A stretch of DNA of 64,000 bases from Pseudomonadota bacterium (GCA_020161615.1 JAIUPD010000003.1:248001-312000); one strand, 5' to 3'. Shown: positions 1-8,820, counted from the stretch's first letter. The notes: generated by a model from the letters alone, not told the origin. Translations and numbers: made by a program.

Positions 1-930
1 CCCGAGACGGCGGCACCCGTCGACCGTCCCATCGGCACGCTCACGCCCGGCGCGGCGGCCGAGCTGGGGCTTGCCCCCGGTCTGCCCGTCGCCGCCGGGC
101 TGATCGACGCCTATGCGGGCGCGCTGGGCACGGTCGGCCTGCATCCCGCCGCCACGTCCGGGGAATGCCTGACGCTGATCGCCGGAACCTCGAACTGCAT
201 CATGGCGATCACGCCGCGGCCCCTGTTCGCCCCGGGCCTCTGGGGGCCCTCGCGCGACACGGTGCTGCCGGGCTTCTGGACCTCGGAGGGCGGGCAATCG
301 GCGGCCGGGGCGGCGCTGGAATACGTTCTCGACCTCTGGCCCGCGACCGGGCTCGCCGCGCGGCCCGATCATGCGACGGTGCTCGCCATCATTGCCGAGG
401 CTCTGGCCACCCAGGGCCCGGGCTTCGGCGCCGGGCTCGACGTGCTGCCCGATTTCAACGGCAACCGCTCGCCCCTTTCGGATGCCGCGGCGCGCGGGGT
501 GGTCAGCGGCCTGTCGCTCGACCGAAGCACCGAGGGGTTGGCCGCGCTCTATTGGCGGACTGCCGTGGCGCTGGCCCTGGGGGTGCGGCAGATCGTCGAG
601 CATCTGCACCGGGCGGGCAGTCGCGCGGACAGCCTGGCCATCGCCGGGGGGTTGGCCCGCACGCCCCTGCTGCAACAGCTTTTCGCCGATGTGACCGGCC
701 TGAAGGTCCTGCGGTCCGAAGCCGAGGATGTCGTCCTTCTGGGGACCGCGATCGCCGCCGCCACCGCCGCAGGCCTGCACCCCGACCTGCCGCGTGCCGC
801 AAGGGCGATGGCGCGGCTGGCCAGCGTCATCATCCCCGACCCCGCCCGCGGCAAAGCCTATGACCGCGATTACCGGGTGATGCTGCGGATGCAGGAGCAC
901 CGCGCCGAACTGGCGGCTCTCAAGGAGTGA
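1..930 (+). CDS. FGGY-family carbohydrate kinase, C-terminal part (5' end outside window)
   Basis: The reading frame is open from base 1 and ends at TGA 928-930, so the N-terminal domain is missing. The visible 309 residues are the second FGGY domain: a GLIDAYAGALGTVG stretch, the phosphate-binding GTSNC loop, a LPGFWTSEGGQSAAGAA segment and FNGNRSPLSD. These are typical of the ribulokinase-like (YpCarbK) subgroup, which phosphorylates pentuloses or related polyols with ATP in the cytoplasm. The exact sugar cannot be decided. The gene converges on the LysR gene at 935-2053, with 4 bp between stop codons. Confidence 0.85.
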   Translation, partial: PETAAPVDRPIGTLTPGAAAELGLAPGLPVAAGLIDAYAGALGTVGLHPAATSGECLTLIAGTSNCIMAITPRPLFAPGLWGPSRDTVLPGFWTSEGGQSAAGAALEYVLDLWPATGLAARPDHATVLAIIAEALATQGPGFGAGLDVLPDFNGNRSPLSDAAARGVVSGLSLDRSTEGLAALYWRTAVALALGVRQIVEHLHRAGSRADSLAIAGGLARTPLLQQLFADVTGLKVLRSEAEDVVLLGTAIAAATAAGLHPDLPRAARAMARLASVIIPDPARGKAYDRDYRVMLRMQEHRAELAALKE

Positions 931-934
931 GGGC

Positions 935-2053
935 TCAGGGGGTAAGCCCCGGCCCCGCCAGCCAGTCCGCCACGCGCGCCGCCGCGCCGCCCCGCGGCAG
1001 GGGCCGCAAGCGCGTCAGCCGCAACCCGCGCGGGACCGGCACCGCCGGGCCCAGCGGCGCGACCAGCCGTCCGTCGGCCAGCGCCCCCGCCAGCAGTGCG
1101 GTATGGCCCATCAGCACGCCCGCCCCCGCCACCGCCTCGGCCACCGCCAGCGCGTAAAGCGAATGATCCACCCCGCGCGGCACCGGTCGGCCGGGCATGA
1201 CGACGCTGGCCCAGTGCCGCCAATCCCCCGACCAGGTGGAATCGCCCAGGCATGGCAGGCGGGCCAGATCCGCCGGGCTGCGCAGGGCCGTGGCCAAAGC
1301 GGGGGCGCAGACCGGGATGAGCGCATCCTCGGCCAGCAGCCTGCCGCCGGTTTCGGCGAAAAACAGCGCCAGATCATAGGGTGCGCGCTTGGCCTCGGGC
1401 GGGCGTTCCAGCGCGGTGACCGAGACGGCGACGCCCGGCAGCGCGGCCCGCAGCGCCGGCAGGCGCGGCATGAGCCAGAGCTGCGCCACAGCGGGCAAAG
1501 TGGCGATGCGCACCGTCGTCGCGCCGATGGCCAGCGCGTCGAAGCGTGACAGCGCCCGCGACAGGCCCGGCAGCACCGCCAGCGGCTCGGCCAACGGGGT
1601 CACGCCCCGGGCATGGCGGGTGAAAAGCGGACGGCCCGCCCAATCCTCGACCCGCCGCACCTGCGCCGCCACCGCCCCGGGGCTGAGGCCCAGCCCATCG
1701 CCCGCCGTGGCGAAACCGCCCGATCTCAGCGCCGCCTCGAAGACGCGGAGCGCGCCCAGCGGCAGGGGCGGTTCCCCCAGCGGCGCCAGCGCGCGGACCA
1801 GTGCGGCGAGGCCCCGCGCCACGCCCTCGGCCAGATCTCGCGCTTCGGCCGTGGGCGTCACCCCCTGCGGCAGGGGCCGGAACAGGGTCACGCCCAACGC
1901 CCCCTCCAGCGCCCGGACCTTGACCCGCACCGCCCCCGGCGTGACCCCCATCTCGCCCGCCGCCGCCGCAAAGCCGCCCAGCCGCACCGCAGCCTCGAAG
2001 GCCGCCAGATGCGGCAGCGGCGGCAGGCGCGGCGGGGGCGGGGCGACGGGCAT
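935..2053 (-). CDS. LysR-type regulator with two tandem N-terminal HTH domains
   Basis: A 372-residue cytoplasmic transcription factor. Residues about 10-88 form one LysR-type winged HTH (LAAFEAAVRLGGFAAAAGEM onward). Residues about 96-170 form a second similar HTH (LGALRVFEAALRSGGFATAG onward). A GcvA-like effector-binding domain follows, with a TWSGDWRHW segment. Ordinary LysR proteins have one HTH and about 300 residues, so the extra 70-80 residues are accounted for by the duplicated domain. The ATG at 2053 is chosen because the longer open frame upstream runs antisense through the neighbouring enzyme gene. It is divergent from the SHMT-family gene, 96 bp away, and is its likely regulator. 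Confidence 0.85.
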   Translation of the reverse strand: MPVAPPPPRLPPLPHLAAFEAAVRLGGFAAAAGEMGVTPGAVRVKVRALEGALGVTLFRPLPQGVTPTAEARDLAEGVARGLAALVRALAPLGEPPLPLGALRVFEAALRSGGFATAGDGLGLSPGAVAAQVRRVEDWAGRPLFTRHARGVTPLAEPLAVLPGLSRALSRFDALAIGATTVRIATLPAVAQLWLMPRLPALRAALPGVAVSVTALERPPEAKRAPYDLALFFAETGGRLLAEDALIPVCAPALATALRSPADLARLPCLGDSTWSGDWRHWASVVMPGRPVPRGVDHSLYALAVAEAVAGAGVLMGHTALLAGALADGRLVAPLGPAVPVPRGLRLTRLRPLPRGGAAARVADWLAGPGLTP

Positions 2054-2065
2054 GGCAGGCTCAAG

Positions 2066-2091
2066 TTTCCTGCGCCTCAGGGGACAGGAAA
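2066..2091. promoter_or_regulatory. Inverted repeat in the LysR/SHMT-family divergent promoter
   Basis: TTTCCTG (2066-2072) and CAGGAAA (2085-2091) are perfect 7-bp inverted arms separated by 12 bp. They lie in the 96-bp space between the divergent regulator and enzyme genes, where a LysR-type regulator would be expected to bind. Binding by the adjacent double-HTH protein is inference. Confidence 0.5.
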
Positions 2092-2149
2092 TTCGGTTTG
2101 CGCGCAAGGGCCGAGGCCGGGCATCCTGCCCCCAGAACAGGAGATCCCG

Positions 2150-3469
2150 ATGACCCATCTCGCCCCCCGCCCCTGGGTCCCCGCCCAGACCGAAGCCCAT
2201 GTCCAGAGTCTCGCGACAGCCGCCGCCGCGCTGGACAGCGCCGCGCTGGATGCAAGGATCGAGGCGCTGATCCAGCAGAACCAGCGCATCCACGAGCAGG
2301 AATGCTTCAACCTCAACCCCGCGACCAACGTCATGAACCCGCGGGCCGAGGCGGCGCTGGCGCGGGGCCTCGGCAGCCGGCCCTCGCTGGGCTATCCCGG
2401 CGACAAATACGAGATGGGCCTGCAAGCCATCGAGGAAATCGAGGTGATCGCGGCGGAACTGGCGGCCGAAATCTTCGGCGCGACCCATGCCGAGATCCGC
2501 GTGGGCTCGGGCGCTTTGGCCAACCTCTATGGCTTCATGGCGCTGGCCAAACCCGGCGATACGATCATCGCCCCGCCTGCCAGCATCGGTGGCCATGTCA
2601 CCCACCACGTCGACGGTTGCGCCGGGCTTTACGGGTTGGTCACGCATCCCGCGCCGGTCGATGCCGATGGCTATACCGTGGATCTGGAGGCCCTGCGCGC
2701 GCTGGCGCTGAAGGTCCGGCCGAAGATCATCACAGTCGGGGGCTCGCTCAACCTCTTCCCGCATCCGGTGCCGCAGATCCGGGCGATTGCCGATGAGGTC
2801 GGCGCCAAGGTCCTGTTCGACGCGGCGCATCAATGCGGGATCATCGCCGGGGGTGTCTGGGCCAATCCGCTGGCCCAGGGCGCGCATCTGATGACGATGA
2901 GCACCTATAAATCGCTGGGCGGTCCGGCGGGCGGGCTGATCGTGACCAATAACGCGGCGATTGCCGAGCGGCTGGACCGCATCGCCTTCCCCGGCCTGAC
3001 TGCCAATTTCGACGCGGCCAAATCGGCGGCGCTGGCGATCAGCCTCCTGGACTGGCGCGACCACGGACGGGCCTATGCGCAGGCCATGGCCGACACCGCG
3101 CGGGCCTTTGCCGAGGCGCTGGCGGCGGCGGGCCTGCCGGTCTTCGCGGCCGAGAAGGGCTTCACCACCTCACACCAGTTCGCGGTCGAGGCGGCCGGGT
3201 TCGGCGGCGGTCAGGCGGCATCGAAGACGCTGGAAAAGGCCGGGTTCCTGGCCTGCGGCATCGGCCTGCCCATCGCCCCGGTCGAGGGCGATCTGAACGG
3301 CCTCAGGATCGGGACGCCGGAACTGGTGCGCTGGGGAGTGACCCCGGCCGATGTCCCCGAAATCGCCGCGCTGGTCGCCGAGGCGCTGCGCAGCAACGAC
3401 CCCGCCGCCGTGGCGCCCCGGACCCGGGCGCTCCGCGCGCGCTTCGACCGGCTGCACTACATCCGCTGA
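2150..3469 (+). CDS. Serine hydroxymethyltransferase family PLP enzyme (divergent member)
   Basis: A 439-residue fold-type I PLP enzyme. The SHMT-like markers are YPGDKYEMG near residue 83, GSGALANLYGFMAL, the aspartate of the FDAAH segment and the Schiff-base lysine in STYKSLGGPAGG. Canonical SHMT has YPGRRYYGG and THKTLRGPRGG, so this is a divergent branch. It could act on glycine, alpha-methylserine or another beta-hydroxy amino acid rather than being the housekeeping GlyA. A good ribosome-binding site (CAGGAG, 2138-2143) precedes the ATG. It is transcribed away from the double-HTH LysR gene. Confidence 0.8.
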   Translation: MTHLAPRPWVPAQTEAHVQSLATAAAALDSAALDARIEALIQQNQRIHEQECFNLNPATNVMNPRAEAALARGLGSRPSLGYPGDKYEMGLQAIEEIEVIAAELAAEIFGATHAEIRVGSGALANLYGFMALAKPGDTIIAPPASIGGHVTHHVDGCAGLYGLVTHPAPVDADGYTVDLEALRALALKVRPKIITVGGSLNLFPHPVPQIRAIADEVGAKVLFDAAHQCGIIAGGVWANPLAQGAHLMTMSTYKSLGGPAGGLIVTNNAAIAERLDRIAFPGLTANFDAAKSAALAISLLDWRDHGRAYAQAMADTARAFAEALAAAGLPVFAAEKGFTTSHQFAVEAAGFGGGQAASKTLEKAGFLACGIGLPIAPVEGDLNGLRIGTPELVRWGVTPADVPEIAALVAEALRSNDPAAVAPRTRALRARFDRLHYIR

Positions 3470-3473
3470 GCGC

Positions 3474-5498
3474 TTACTCGCTGGCGGCGGGTGCCTGTTG
3501 CGAACCGCCGCCCAGCAGCCGCAACAGCCCGTCCCGCGCCTGATCCTCCAGCGATTGCCCCAGCGCCTCGGAGGGCGTCTGGCCCTCGGCGGCGCCGGTG
3601 CTACCGCCCAGCCGTTCGGTGATCGCCTGTTCGGCGCGGGCGCGGGCCTCGTCCTGCAGGCGCTGGATTTCCTGCTGGGCGCGGGCTTCAAGCCGCTCGC
3701 GTTCCTCCTGCAGGCGCTGTTCGGCCATGCCCTCCAGATCCAGCCGGAAGCGGGGCTCGGACCAGGGGCCGGTGATCAGCAGCGGCACGCGCAGCGCATC
3801 GCCCGTCTCGGCATTCCGCATCGCTTCCGGGGTGACGCGGTAGTTCAGCGTCATGCCGCCCAGATCCGCGGTGCCCCGCCCGCGCACGGCAAAGAGCGGC
3901 GCGTCGAGCAGCAGATCCTCGTTCGACAGCACGCCGCCCGCCATGGTGAAGCTGGCGCCGATGCTGGTGTAGACGGTCGAGGATCCCGACCCCAGCGCCG
4001 AGGGATCGAGGTTGTTGAACATGGCGGCCAGGTCGATGCCCTGGATCTCGCCCTGACCGAATTGCAGCGTCCCCTGCCCTTCGAGCGAGCGCATGATCGC
4101 ATCGACCGACTGGCCCGACCCCAGGAAGCGCAGGTCGGCCGAGGCGGTGCCGGTCAGCCGCTCGAAACCCAGCGCCTGCCGCAGCAGGGCCATCAGGCTG
4201 ACGTTGCGCAAGGCCAGCGTGCCGCCGACCGACAGGCCGTTGCGGTTGTTGGCGACCAGCTCGCCCGAGAGCGTGCCCTCGAAGGCGCGGACCTCGTTCA
4301 GGCCCAGCACGGCCCGGGCGCGGTCGATGGTCAGCGAGCCGCGGGTCGCGTCGATGATGCCGAAGCCGGTGTTGACCGGGCCCAGCGTCAGGCCGATCTG
4401 CGCATTGGCCAGTCCCAGCGCCGAGGCGTCGATGCGGGCCGTCGGCCAGCCGGAGGCGCCCGAGGACACGCCGCTGTTGGTGCCGCCGGTGAAGCCGGTC
4501 AGGTCCAGCCCGTCGGCGCTGATCTGCCCGGCGATGTTGGGCCGCGGCCCGTCGAAGGTGGTGTCCAGCGCCAGCCGAAGACGGTTCGCGCCGATCCCCA
4601 CCAGCCCCTCCCGCAGATGCAGGCTGCCGGTCGGCGCGAGCGTGAGTTGCCCGCCCAGCGTCAGGGGCCGCGCGGCTTCGGGGATCGGTTCCGCCCCGCC
4701 CGCGCCCGCCAGTTCCAGCGCCGGGCCCAGCCGGCTGATGTCGATGCTGAGCCGCCCCTCGGCCGCCACGGGTTCCAGCCCCGCCCGCCCCTCGAACGAG
4801 CCCTGCGCCCCTTCGGCCCGGATCGAGGCGCTCACCGCCACGACCTCGCCCGCCAGCAGATCGCTGACCGAGCCCAGGCGGGCGTTGACCTCGGCCTCCT
4901 GCCCGTTGCGGTCGATGGCGATACGCAGCGTCGCGGCGCCACCCGATTCCGGCATCGACAGGTCGATCGAGACGCCCTGCACCGTCACATCGGTCCCGGC
5001 CTGCCGGTCGATGTAGCGCAGGCTGGCGCCCTCGATCTGGGCACGGTCAAGGACGATGGGCGGCAGGGTCGCGCGGCTGCCGGCCTCGGCGGTTGGCGCG
5101 TTCTGGTCGCCGATCCCGGCGAAATTCCAGTTGCCGACGCCGTTCGCATCGCGTTCCAGCACGATCTGCGGCTGGCGGGCCTCGAACCGGCGGACCACAA
5201 GGTTGCCCTGGATCAGCTGCGACAGGTCCACGCCCAGATCGACCGAATCCGCCACCAGCATCGGCCCCGCGTCCGATCCCGCCACATTGGCCAGCGTCAC
5301 CCGTTCGACCCGCGCGCCCAGCACCGGCCAGAAGGTCGGCCTCACATCCCCGTCGATGGTCAGCGCCCGGCCGGTCGCTGCCTCGAACTGGCGGGCGGCG
5401 AGGTTGGCGATACGGTCGGCGGGCAGCAGGAACAGCGCCCCCACCGCCAGGACGACCAGCAGCAAGAGCGCCCCCAGCAGCCTGAAGATCCAACGCAT
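3474..5498 (-). CDS. AsmA family protein
   Basis: A 674-residue AsmA-type protein. One N-terminal membrane anchor (residues about 4-27, LLGALLLLVVLAVGALFLL) is followed by the long periplasmic beta-rich region typical of AsmA/TamB-like proteins, thought to help move lipids between membranes or shape the outer membrane. The C-terminal 80 residues are Glu/Arg/Gln-rich (AEQRLQEERERLEARAQQE) and likely form a coiled coil. GGAGG sits about 8 bp before the ATG at 5498. The open frame continues upstream only as antisense of the acyltransferase. It converges with the SHMT-family gene and is divergent from the phospholipid genes. Confidence 0.85.
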   Translation of the reverse strand: MRWIFRLLGALLLLVVLAVGALFLLPADRIANLAARQFEAATGRALTIDGDVRPTFWPVLGARVERVTLANVAGSDAGPMLVADSVDLGVDLSQLIQGNLVVRRFEARQPQIVLERDANGVGNWNFAGIGDQNAPTAEAGSRATLPPIVLDRAQIEGASLRYIDRQAGTDVTVQGVSIDLSMPESGGAATLRIAIDRNGQEAEVNARLGSVSDLLAGEVVAVSASIRAEGAQGSFEGRAGLEPVAAEGRLSIDISRLGPALELAGAGGAEPIPEAARPLTLGGQLTLAPTGSLHLREGLVGIGANRLRLALDTTFDGPRPNIAGQISADGLDLTGFTGGTNSGVSSGASGWPTARIDASALGLANAQIGLTLGPVNTGFGIIDATRGSLTIDRARAVLGLNEVRAFEGTLSGELVANNRNGLSVGGTLALRNVSLMALLRQALGFERLTGTASADLRFLGSGQSVDAIMRSLEGQGTLQFGQGEIQGIDLAAMFNNLDPSALGSGSSTVYTSIGASFTMAGGVLSNEDLLLDAPLFAVRGRGTADLGGMTLNYRVTPEAMRNAETGDALRVPLLITGPWSEPRFRLDLEGMAEQRLQEERERLEARAQQEIQRLQDEARARAEQAITERLGGSTGAAEGQTPSEALGQSLEDQARDGLLRLLGGGSQQAPAASE

Positions 5499-5642
5499 TT
5501 TCCAACCTCCGGGCAGACCTGTACCCGGCCATGTTATCAAAGGGCCGCCCCGGCACAAGGCGGGGTGGATCACGCGGGCGCGACGGGCGCGGGGTTTTGC
5601 CACCCCTTCCCAGCCGCGCGGCGCCGTCGCATGATGCGGCGC

Positions 5643-6320
5643 ATGACCAGCGTTCCCGCCCCCGAGCCCGCCCGCCTGCCCGCCTGGCGCCGCTTCGCCG
5701 CCCGCGTCGCGGGTCAGGCCATCGTGCTCTTTGCCCGCGCCATCACCGCCGTTCATGCCGATTGGCGGGGCGTCGGCCCCTCGCCCCGCCAGCGGGTCTA
5801 TTTCGCCAACCATGTCTCGAACGGCGACATGCCGATGATCTGGTCGGTCCTGCCCCAGCATCTGCGGCTGAAGACCCGCCCGGTCGCTGCCGCCGACTAC
5901 TGGCTGAAGAGCCCGCTGCGCGCCTTTGCCGGGGGCGAGGTGTTCCGCGCCGTCCTGATCGACCGCCGGGCGGGCGAGCGGACCGACGATCCGATGGCCG
6001 CGATCCTTCAGGCGCTGGACGAGGGCGCCTCGCTCATCATCTTCCCCGAGGGGCAGCGCAATCAGGGGCCGGATCCCCTGCTGCCCTTCAAGTCGGGGCT
6101 CTACAACATCGCCAGTGCAAGGCCCGAGGTCGAGCTGGTGCCCACCTGGATCGCCAACCTCAATTCGGTGATGCCGAAGGGCGAGATCATCCCCCTGCCG
6201 CTGATGTGTTCGGTGATCTTCGGCGAGCCGGTGACGCTGCGCGAGGGCGAGGATCGCCGCGACTTCCTGACCCGCGCCGCCGCCGCGCTGGCCGCGCTGA
6301 GACCGGAGGTCCGGCCATGA
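5643..6320 (+). CDS. 1-acyl-sn-glycerol-3-phosphate acyltransferase (PlsC-like)
   Basis: About 225 residues with the lysophospholipid acyltransferase signatures: NHVSNGD, which is the HX4D catalytic motif, and IIFPEGQRN, the glycerophosphate-binding motif. It would transfer an acyl group to lysophosphatidate at the inner membrane. Three ATGs (5631, 5634, 5643) precede the conserved region and none has a clear ribosome-binding site; 5643 gives the usual N-terminus. Its stop overlaps the next ATG (ATGA), so it is translationally coupled to the CdsA-like gene, which acts on phosphatidate, the product of this step. Confidence 0.85.
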   Translation: MTSVPAPEPARLPAWRRFAARVAGQAIVLFARAITAVHADWRGVGPSPRQRVYFANHVSNGDMPMIWSVLPQHLRLKTRPVAAADYWLKSPLRAFAGGEVFRAVLIDRRAGERTDDPMAAILQALDEGASLIIFPEGQRNQGPDPLLPFKSGLYNIASARPEVELVPTWIANLNSVMPKGEIIPLPLMCSVIFGEPVTLREGEDRRDFLTRAAAALAALRPEVRP

Positions 6321-7261
6321 GCCCCCTGATGCGCGACATCGCGCTTCTGGCACTGGCCGTGGCGCTGGTGCTGCTGGCGCTGACCCTCGTCGGCGAGCGG
6401 ATGCGGGCGCGGCGCGCGCAGCCCGACACGGCGGTCGAGGTTTTCATGACCCGGGTGGACAGCTGGTGGGCGATGTTCATCCTGTTCACGCTGGCGATGC
6501 TGGCCGGAAGCTGGGCGATCATCCTGCTGTTCGCCGTGGCCTCCTTCGCGGCCTTGCGGGAATTCTACACCTATTCCGCGCGGACCAAGGCCGACCATCT
6601 GTCGCTGGCGCTGGCTTTCTACATCATCCTGCCGGTGCAATTCCTGCTGGTGTTCTTCGACCTGCAACGCGCTTTCGCGGTCTTCATCCCGGTCGGCGTC
6701 TTCCTGCTTCTGCCCTTCGTCTCGGTGCTGAGGGGCTCGACCGAACGCTTCCTGAGCCGGGTGTCCGAGACCCAATGGGGGCTGATGATCGCCGTCTTCT
6801 GCCTCAGCCACATCCCGGCGCTGATGTGGTTGCAGCGCCCGGATCAAGAGCCGGGGCGCGGGATGCTGCTGATCGCCTTTCTGGTGCTGGTGGTGCAGAC
6901 CGGGGATCTGGCGGCCTTCTATACCGGGCGCGGGCGGGGCTGGAAACGCATCGTGCCGGGGCTGTCCAGCAAGACCTGGGGCAGCGCGCTGGCCGGGCTG
7001 GCGGCGGCGGCGGCGCTGGGGCTGGTGCTGTTCTGGATCACGCCCTTCGGCCCCTTCGGCGCGGCGGCGATGGCGGCGGTCGCCTCGCTGGCCGGTCAGG
7101 TCGGGCATCTGGTGCTGCGCGCGATCAAGCGCGACCGGGGCCTGCGCGACTGGTCGCATCTGATCCCGGGTCAGGGCGGGTTCCTCGACCAGCTCGACAG
7201 CGTGATCTTCGCCGCACCGGCGTTCTTCCACCTGACCCGGCTCTGGTGGCAGACCGGCTGA
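6317..7261 (+). CDS. Phosphatidate cytidylyltransferase family membrane protein (CdsA-like)
   Basis: A 314-residue polytopic membrane protein with about eight hydrophobic segments. The C-terminal signature of the CDP-diacylglycerol synthase family is visible as IKRDRGLRDWSHLIPGQGGF followed by LDQLDS (expected pattern S-x-x-K-R-x4-K-D-x10-GG-x-x-D-R-x-D). It uses CTP and phosphatidate to make CDP-diacylglycerol. R-D and L-D replace the canonical K-D and R-x-D positions, as in the shorter paralogues found beside PlsC-like genes, so this may be a second, specialised copy. The start overlaps the acyltransferase stop by 4 bp. Confidence 0.8.
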   Translation: MSPLMRDIALLALAVALVLLALTLVGERMRARRAQPDTAVEVFMTRVDSWWAMFILFTLAMLAGSWAIILLFAVASFAALREFYTYSARTKADHLSLALAFYIILPVQFLLVFFDLQRAFAVFIPVGVFLLLPFVSVLRGSTERFLSRVSETQWGLMIAVFCLSHIPALMWLQRPDQEPGRGMLLIAFLVLVVQTGDLAAFYTGRGRGWKRIVPGLSSKTWGSALAGLAAAAALGLVLFWITPFGPFGAAAMAAVASLAGQVGHLVLRAIKRDRGLRDWSHLIPGQGGFLDQLDSVIFAAPAFFHLTRLWWQTG

Positions 7262-7332
7262 GCCCTGCCGTCACGTCGCCCTTGCCCGCGCGCCCCCGCC
7301 CTGCCAGCCTGCGCCAAACGACGGAGGAACCC

Positions 7333-8130
7333 ATGGCCGACGACCGCGTGCGCGTGACCCTCGACGACGGCATCGCCGAAGTCACGCTGACCCGCCCCGA
7401 CAAGCTGAACGCCTTCGACCTGGCGATGTTCGACGCGCTGAGCGCGGCGGGCGACCGGTTGGCCGGGGAGCCGGGCCTGCGCGCCGTGGTACTGAGGGGC
7501 GAGGGCCGGGCCTTCTGCGCCGGGATCGACATCGCCACGCTGGGCGCCTTCGCCAGTGACCTCGACCGGCTGCGGCAAGAGATCGTCTCACCCCCGGGAG
7601 GCCGGGCCGCGAACCGGTTCCAGCATCCCTGCACCGTCTGGGCCGACCTGCCGGTGCCGGTCATCGGCGCCGTGCAGGGCGTCTGTTTCGGGGCCGGGAT
7701 GCAGCTGGCGCTGGGCGCCGACATCCGCATCGCCGCACCGGATGCGCAATTCTCGATCATGGAAAGCCGCTGGGGCCTCATTCCCGACATGGGGCTGACC
7801 AAGCTGCTGCCGCCCCTGATGCGCGCCGATCAGGCCCTGGAGCTGATCCTCACCGCGCGGCAGGTCCCCGCCCCCGAGGCGCAGGCGCTGGGTCTGGTCA
7901 CGCGCCTGGCCGATGACCCGCTGGAGGCCGCGCGCGACACCGCCCGCGCCATCGCCGCCCGCAGCCCCGAGGCCGCCCGCGGCGCCAAGGCCCTCGTGCG
8001 CGCCGCCTGGCCGGGCGGCGACGCGCATCTGGCGCTGGAGGCGAGGCTTCAGGCGGCGATCATCGGCTCGGAAAACCAGATGGAGGCCGTGGCAGCCGGG
8101 ATGCAGAAACGCGCGCCGAGATTCCGCTGA
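7333..8130 (+). CDS. Crotonase/enoyl-CoA hydratase family protein
   Basis: A 265-residue crotonase-fold protein. RAFCAGIDI and GVCFGAGMQLALGADIRIA form the CoA-binding and oxyanion-hole region, and IMESRWGLIPDMG carries the glutamate equivalent to Glu164 of rat hydratase. The position equivalent to Glu144 is Gln (GAGMQLAL), so classical syn-hydration is doubtful and another crotonase reaction is possible. GGAGG lies 6 bp before the ATG. It follows the CdsA-like gene by 71 bp and converges on the pentapeptide-repeat gene. Confidence 0.85.
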   Translation: MADDRVRVTLDDGIAEVTLTRPDKLNAFDLAMFDALSAAGDRLAGEPGLRAVVLRGEGRAFCAGIDIATLGAFASDLDRLRQEIVSPPGGRAANRFQHPCTVWADLPVPVIGAVQGVCFGAGMQLALGADIRIAAPDAQFSIMESRWGLIPDMGLTKLLPPLMRADQALELILTARQVPAPEAQALGLVTRLADDPLEAARDTARAIAARSPEAARGAKALVRAAWPGGDAHLALEARLQAAIIGSENQMEAVAAGMQKRAPRFR

Positions 8131-8136
8131 GCCGCC

Positions 8137-8820
8137 TCAGCGCACCTTGAGGCCCAGCTGGCCCAACAGGTCGCCCGCCTGCGCCTTCGAGATCACCGCG
8201 CCCTTGAAGCGGCTCGCGTCCGTCAGCCGGATGCCACCCAGATCGGCGCCCCGCAGGTCCGCCCCCTCAAACCGGCAATCGGCGATATGGGCGTCCCTCA
8301 GGGAGGCGCCCGAGAACACCGCATCGCGGAAATCGCAGCCCCTCAGATCGGCCTCGGCAAAGGTCACGCCCTGAAGCTGCGCCTTGCGGAACGAGAAGTT
8401 CGGCATCAGGGCCAGGGTGAGGATCGCCTCCTCGAACCGGACATCCAGTGTCCGGGCACCGGTGAAATCCGCCCCCGTCAGCTTGCAGCCCCGGAACGCG
8501 ACCGAGGAAAGCGTTGCCGCCGCGAAGCTGGCATTGCCGAAATCCCCGCCCTCGACCCGGCAATCGGTCAGAATCGCGCCTGCGAAACTCGCCGTCGCGC
8601 CACGGCAGCCGACCAGCGCCACCCCGTCGAGCCGCGCGCCCGTGAAGCGCGCGCCGACCAGGGCGCACCGCTCGAACCGCCAGTCCGTCAGATCGAAGTC
8701 GCTCAGGTCCGCCCCGTCCAGCGTGCAGCCCTTGAGGATCACTGGCTCTCCGTCGCGCGCCAAGCGGTCAAGCTGGGCCCGCGAGGGGGTGCTGTCTTCG
8801 AGAATCGTTTCCGCCGTCAT
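8137..8820 (-). CDS. Pentapeptide-repeat protein
   Basis: A 227-residue protein. From about residue 30 to 205 it consists almost entirely of A(D/N)LXX-type pentapeptides (CTLDGADLSDFDL, TGADFTGARTLDV, GADLRGADLGG), which fold as a right-handed quadrilateral beta-helix. Length and near-continuous repeats recall the Qnr/MfpA gyrase-protecting proteins, but many unrelated pentapeptide proteins have this form. The short non-repeat C-terminus (KAQAGDLLGQLGLKVR) is a common ending in alphaproteobacterial homologues. No enzymatic motif is present. It is transcribed alone. Confidence 0.8.
   Translation of the reverse strand: MTAETILEDSTPSRAQLDRLARDGEPVILKGCTLDGADLSDFDLTDWRFERCALVGARFTGARLDGVALVGCRGATASFAGAILTDCRVEGGDFGNASFAAATLSSVAFRGCKLTGADFTGARTLDVRFEEAILTLALMPNFSFRKAQLQGVTFAEADLRGCDFRDAVFSGASLRDAHIADCRFEGADLRGADLGGIRLTDASRFKGAVISKAQAGDLLGQLGLKVR

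Noticed and set aside
2054-3064. Upstream extension of the double-HTH LysR frame
   Set aside because: The extra residues are antisense of the SHMT-family gene; the true start is the ATG at 2053, next to the inverted repeat.
3351-5642. Plus-strand extension upstream of the PlsC-like acyltransferase
   Set aside because: The added 764 residues are antisense to the AsmA gene and have no recognisable domain; the acyltransferase N-terminus is near 5643.
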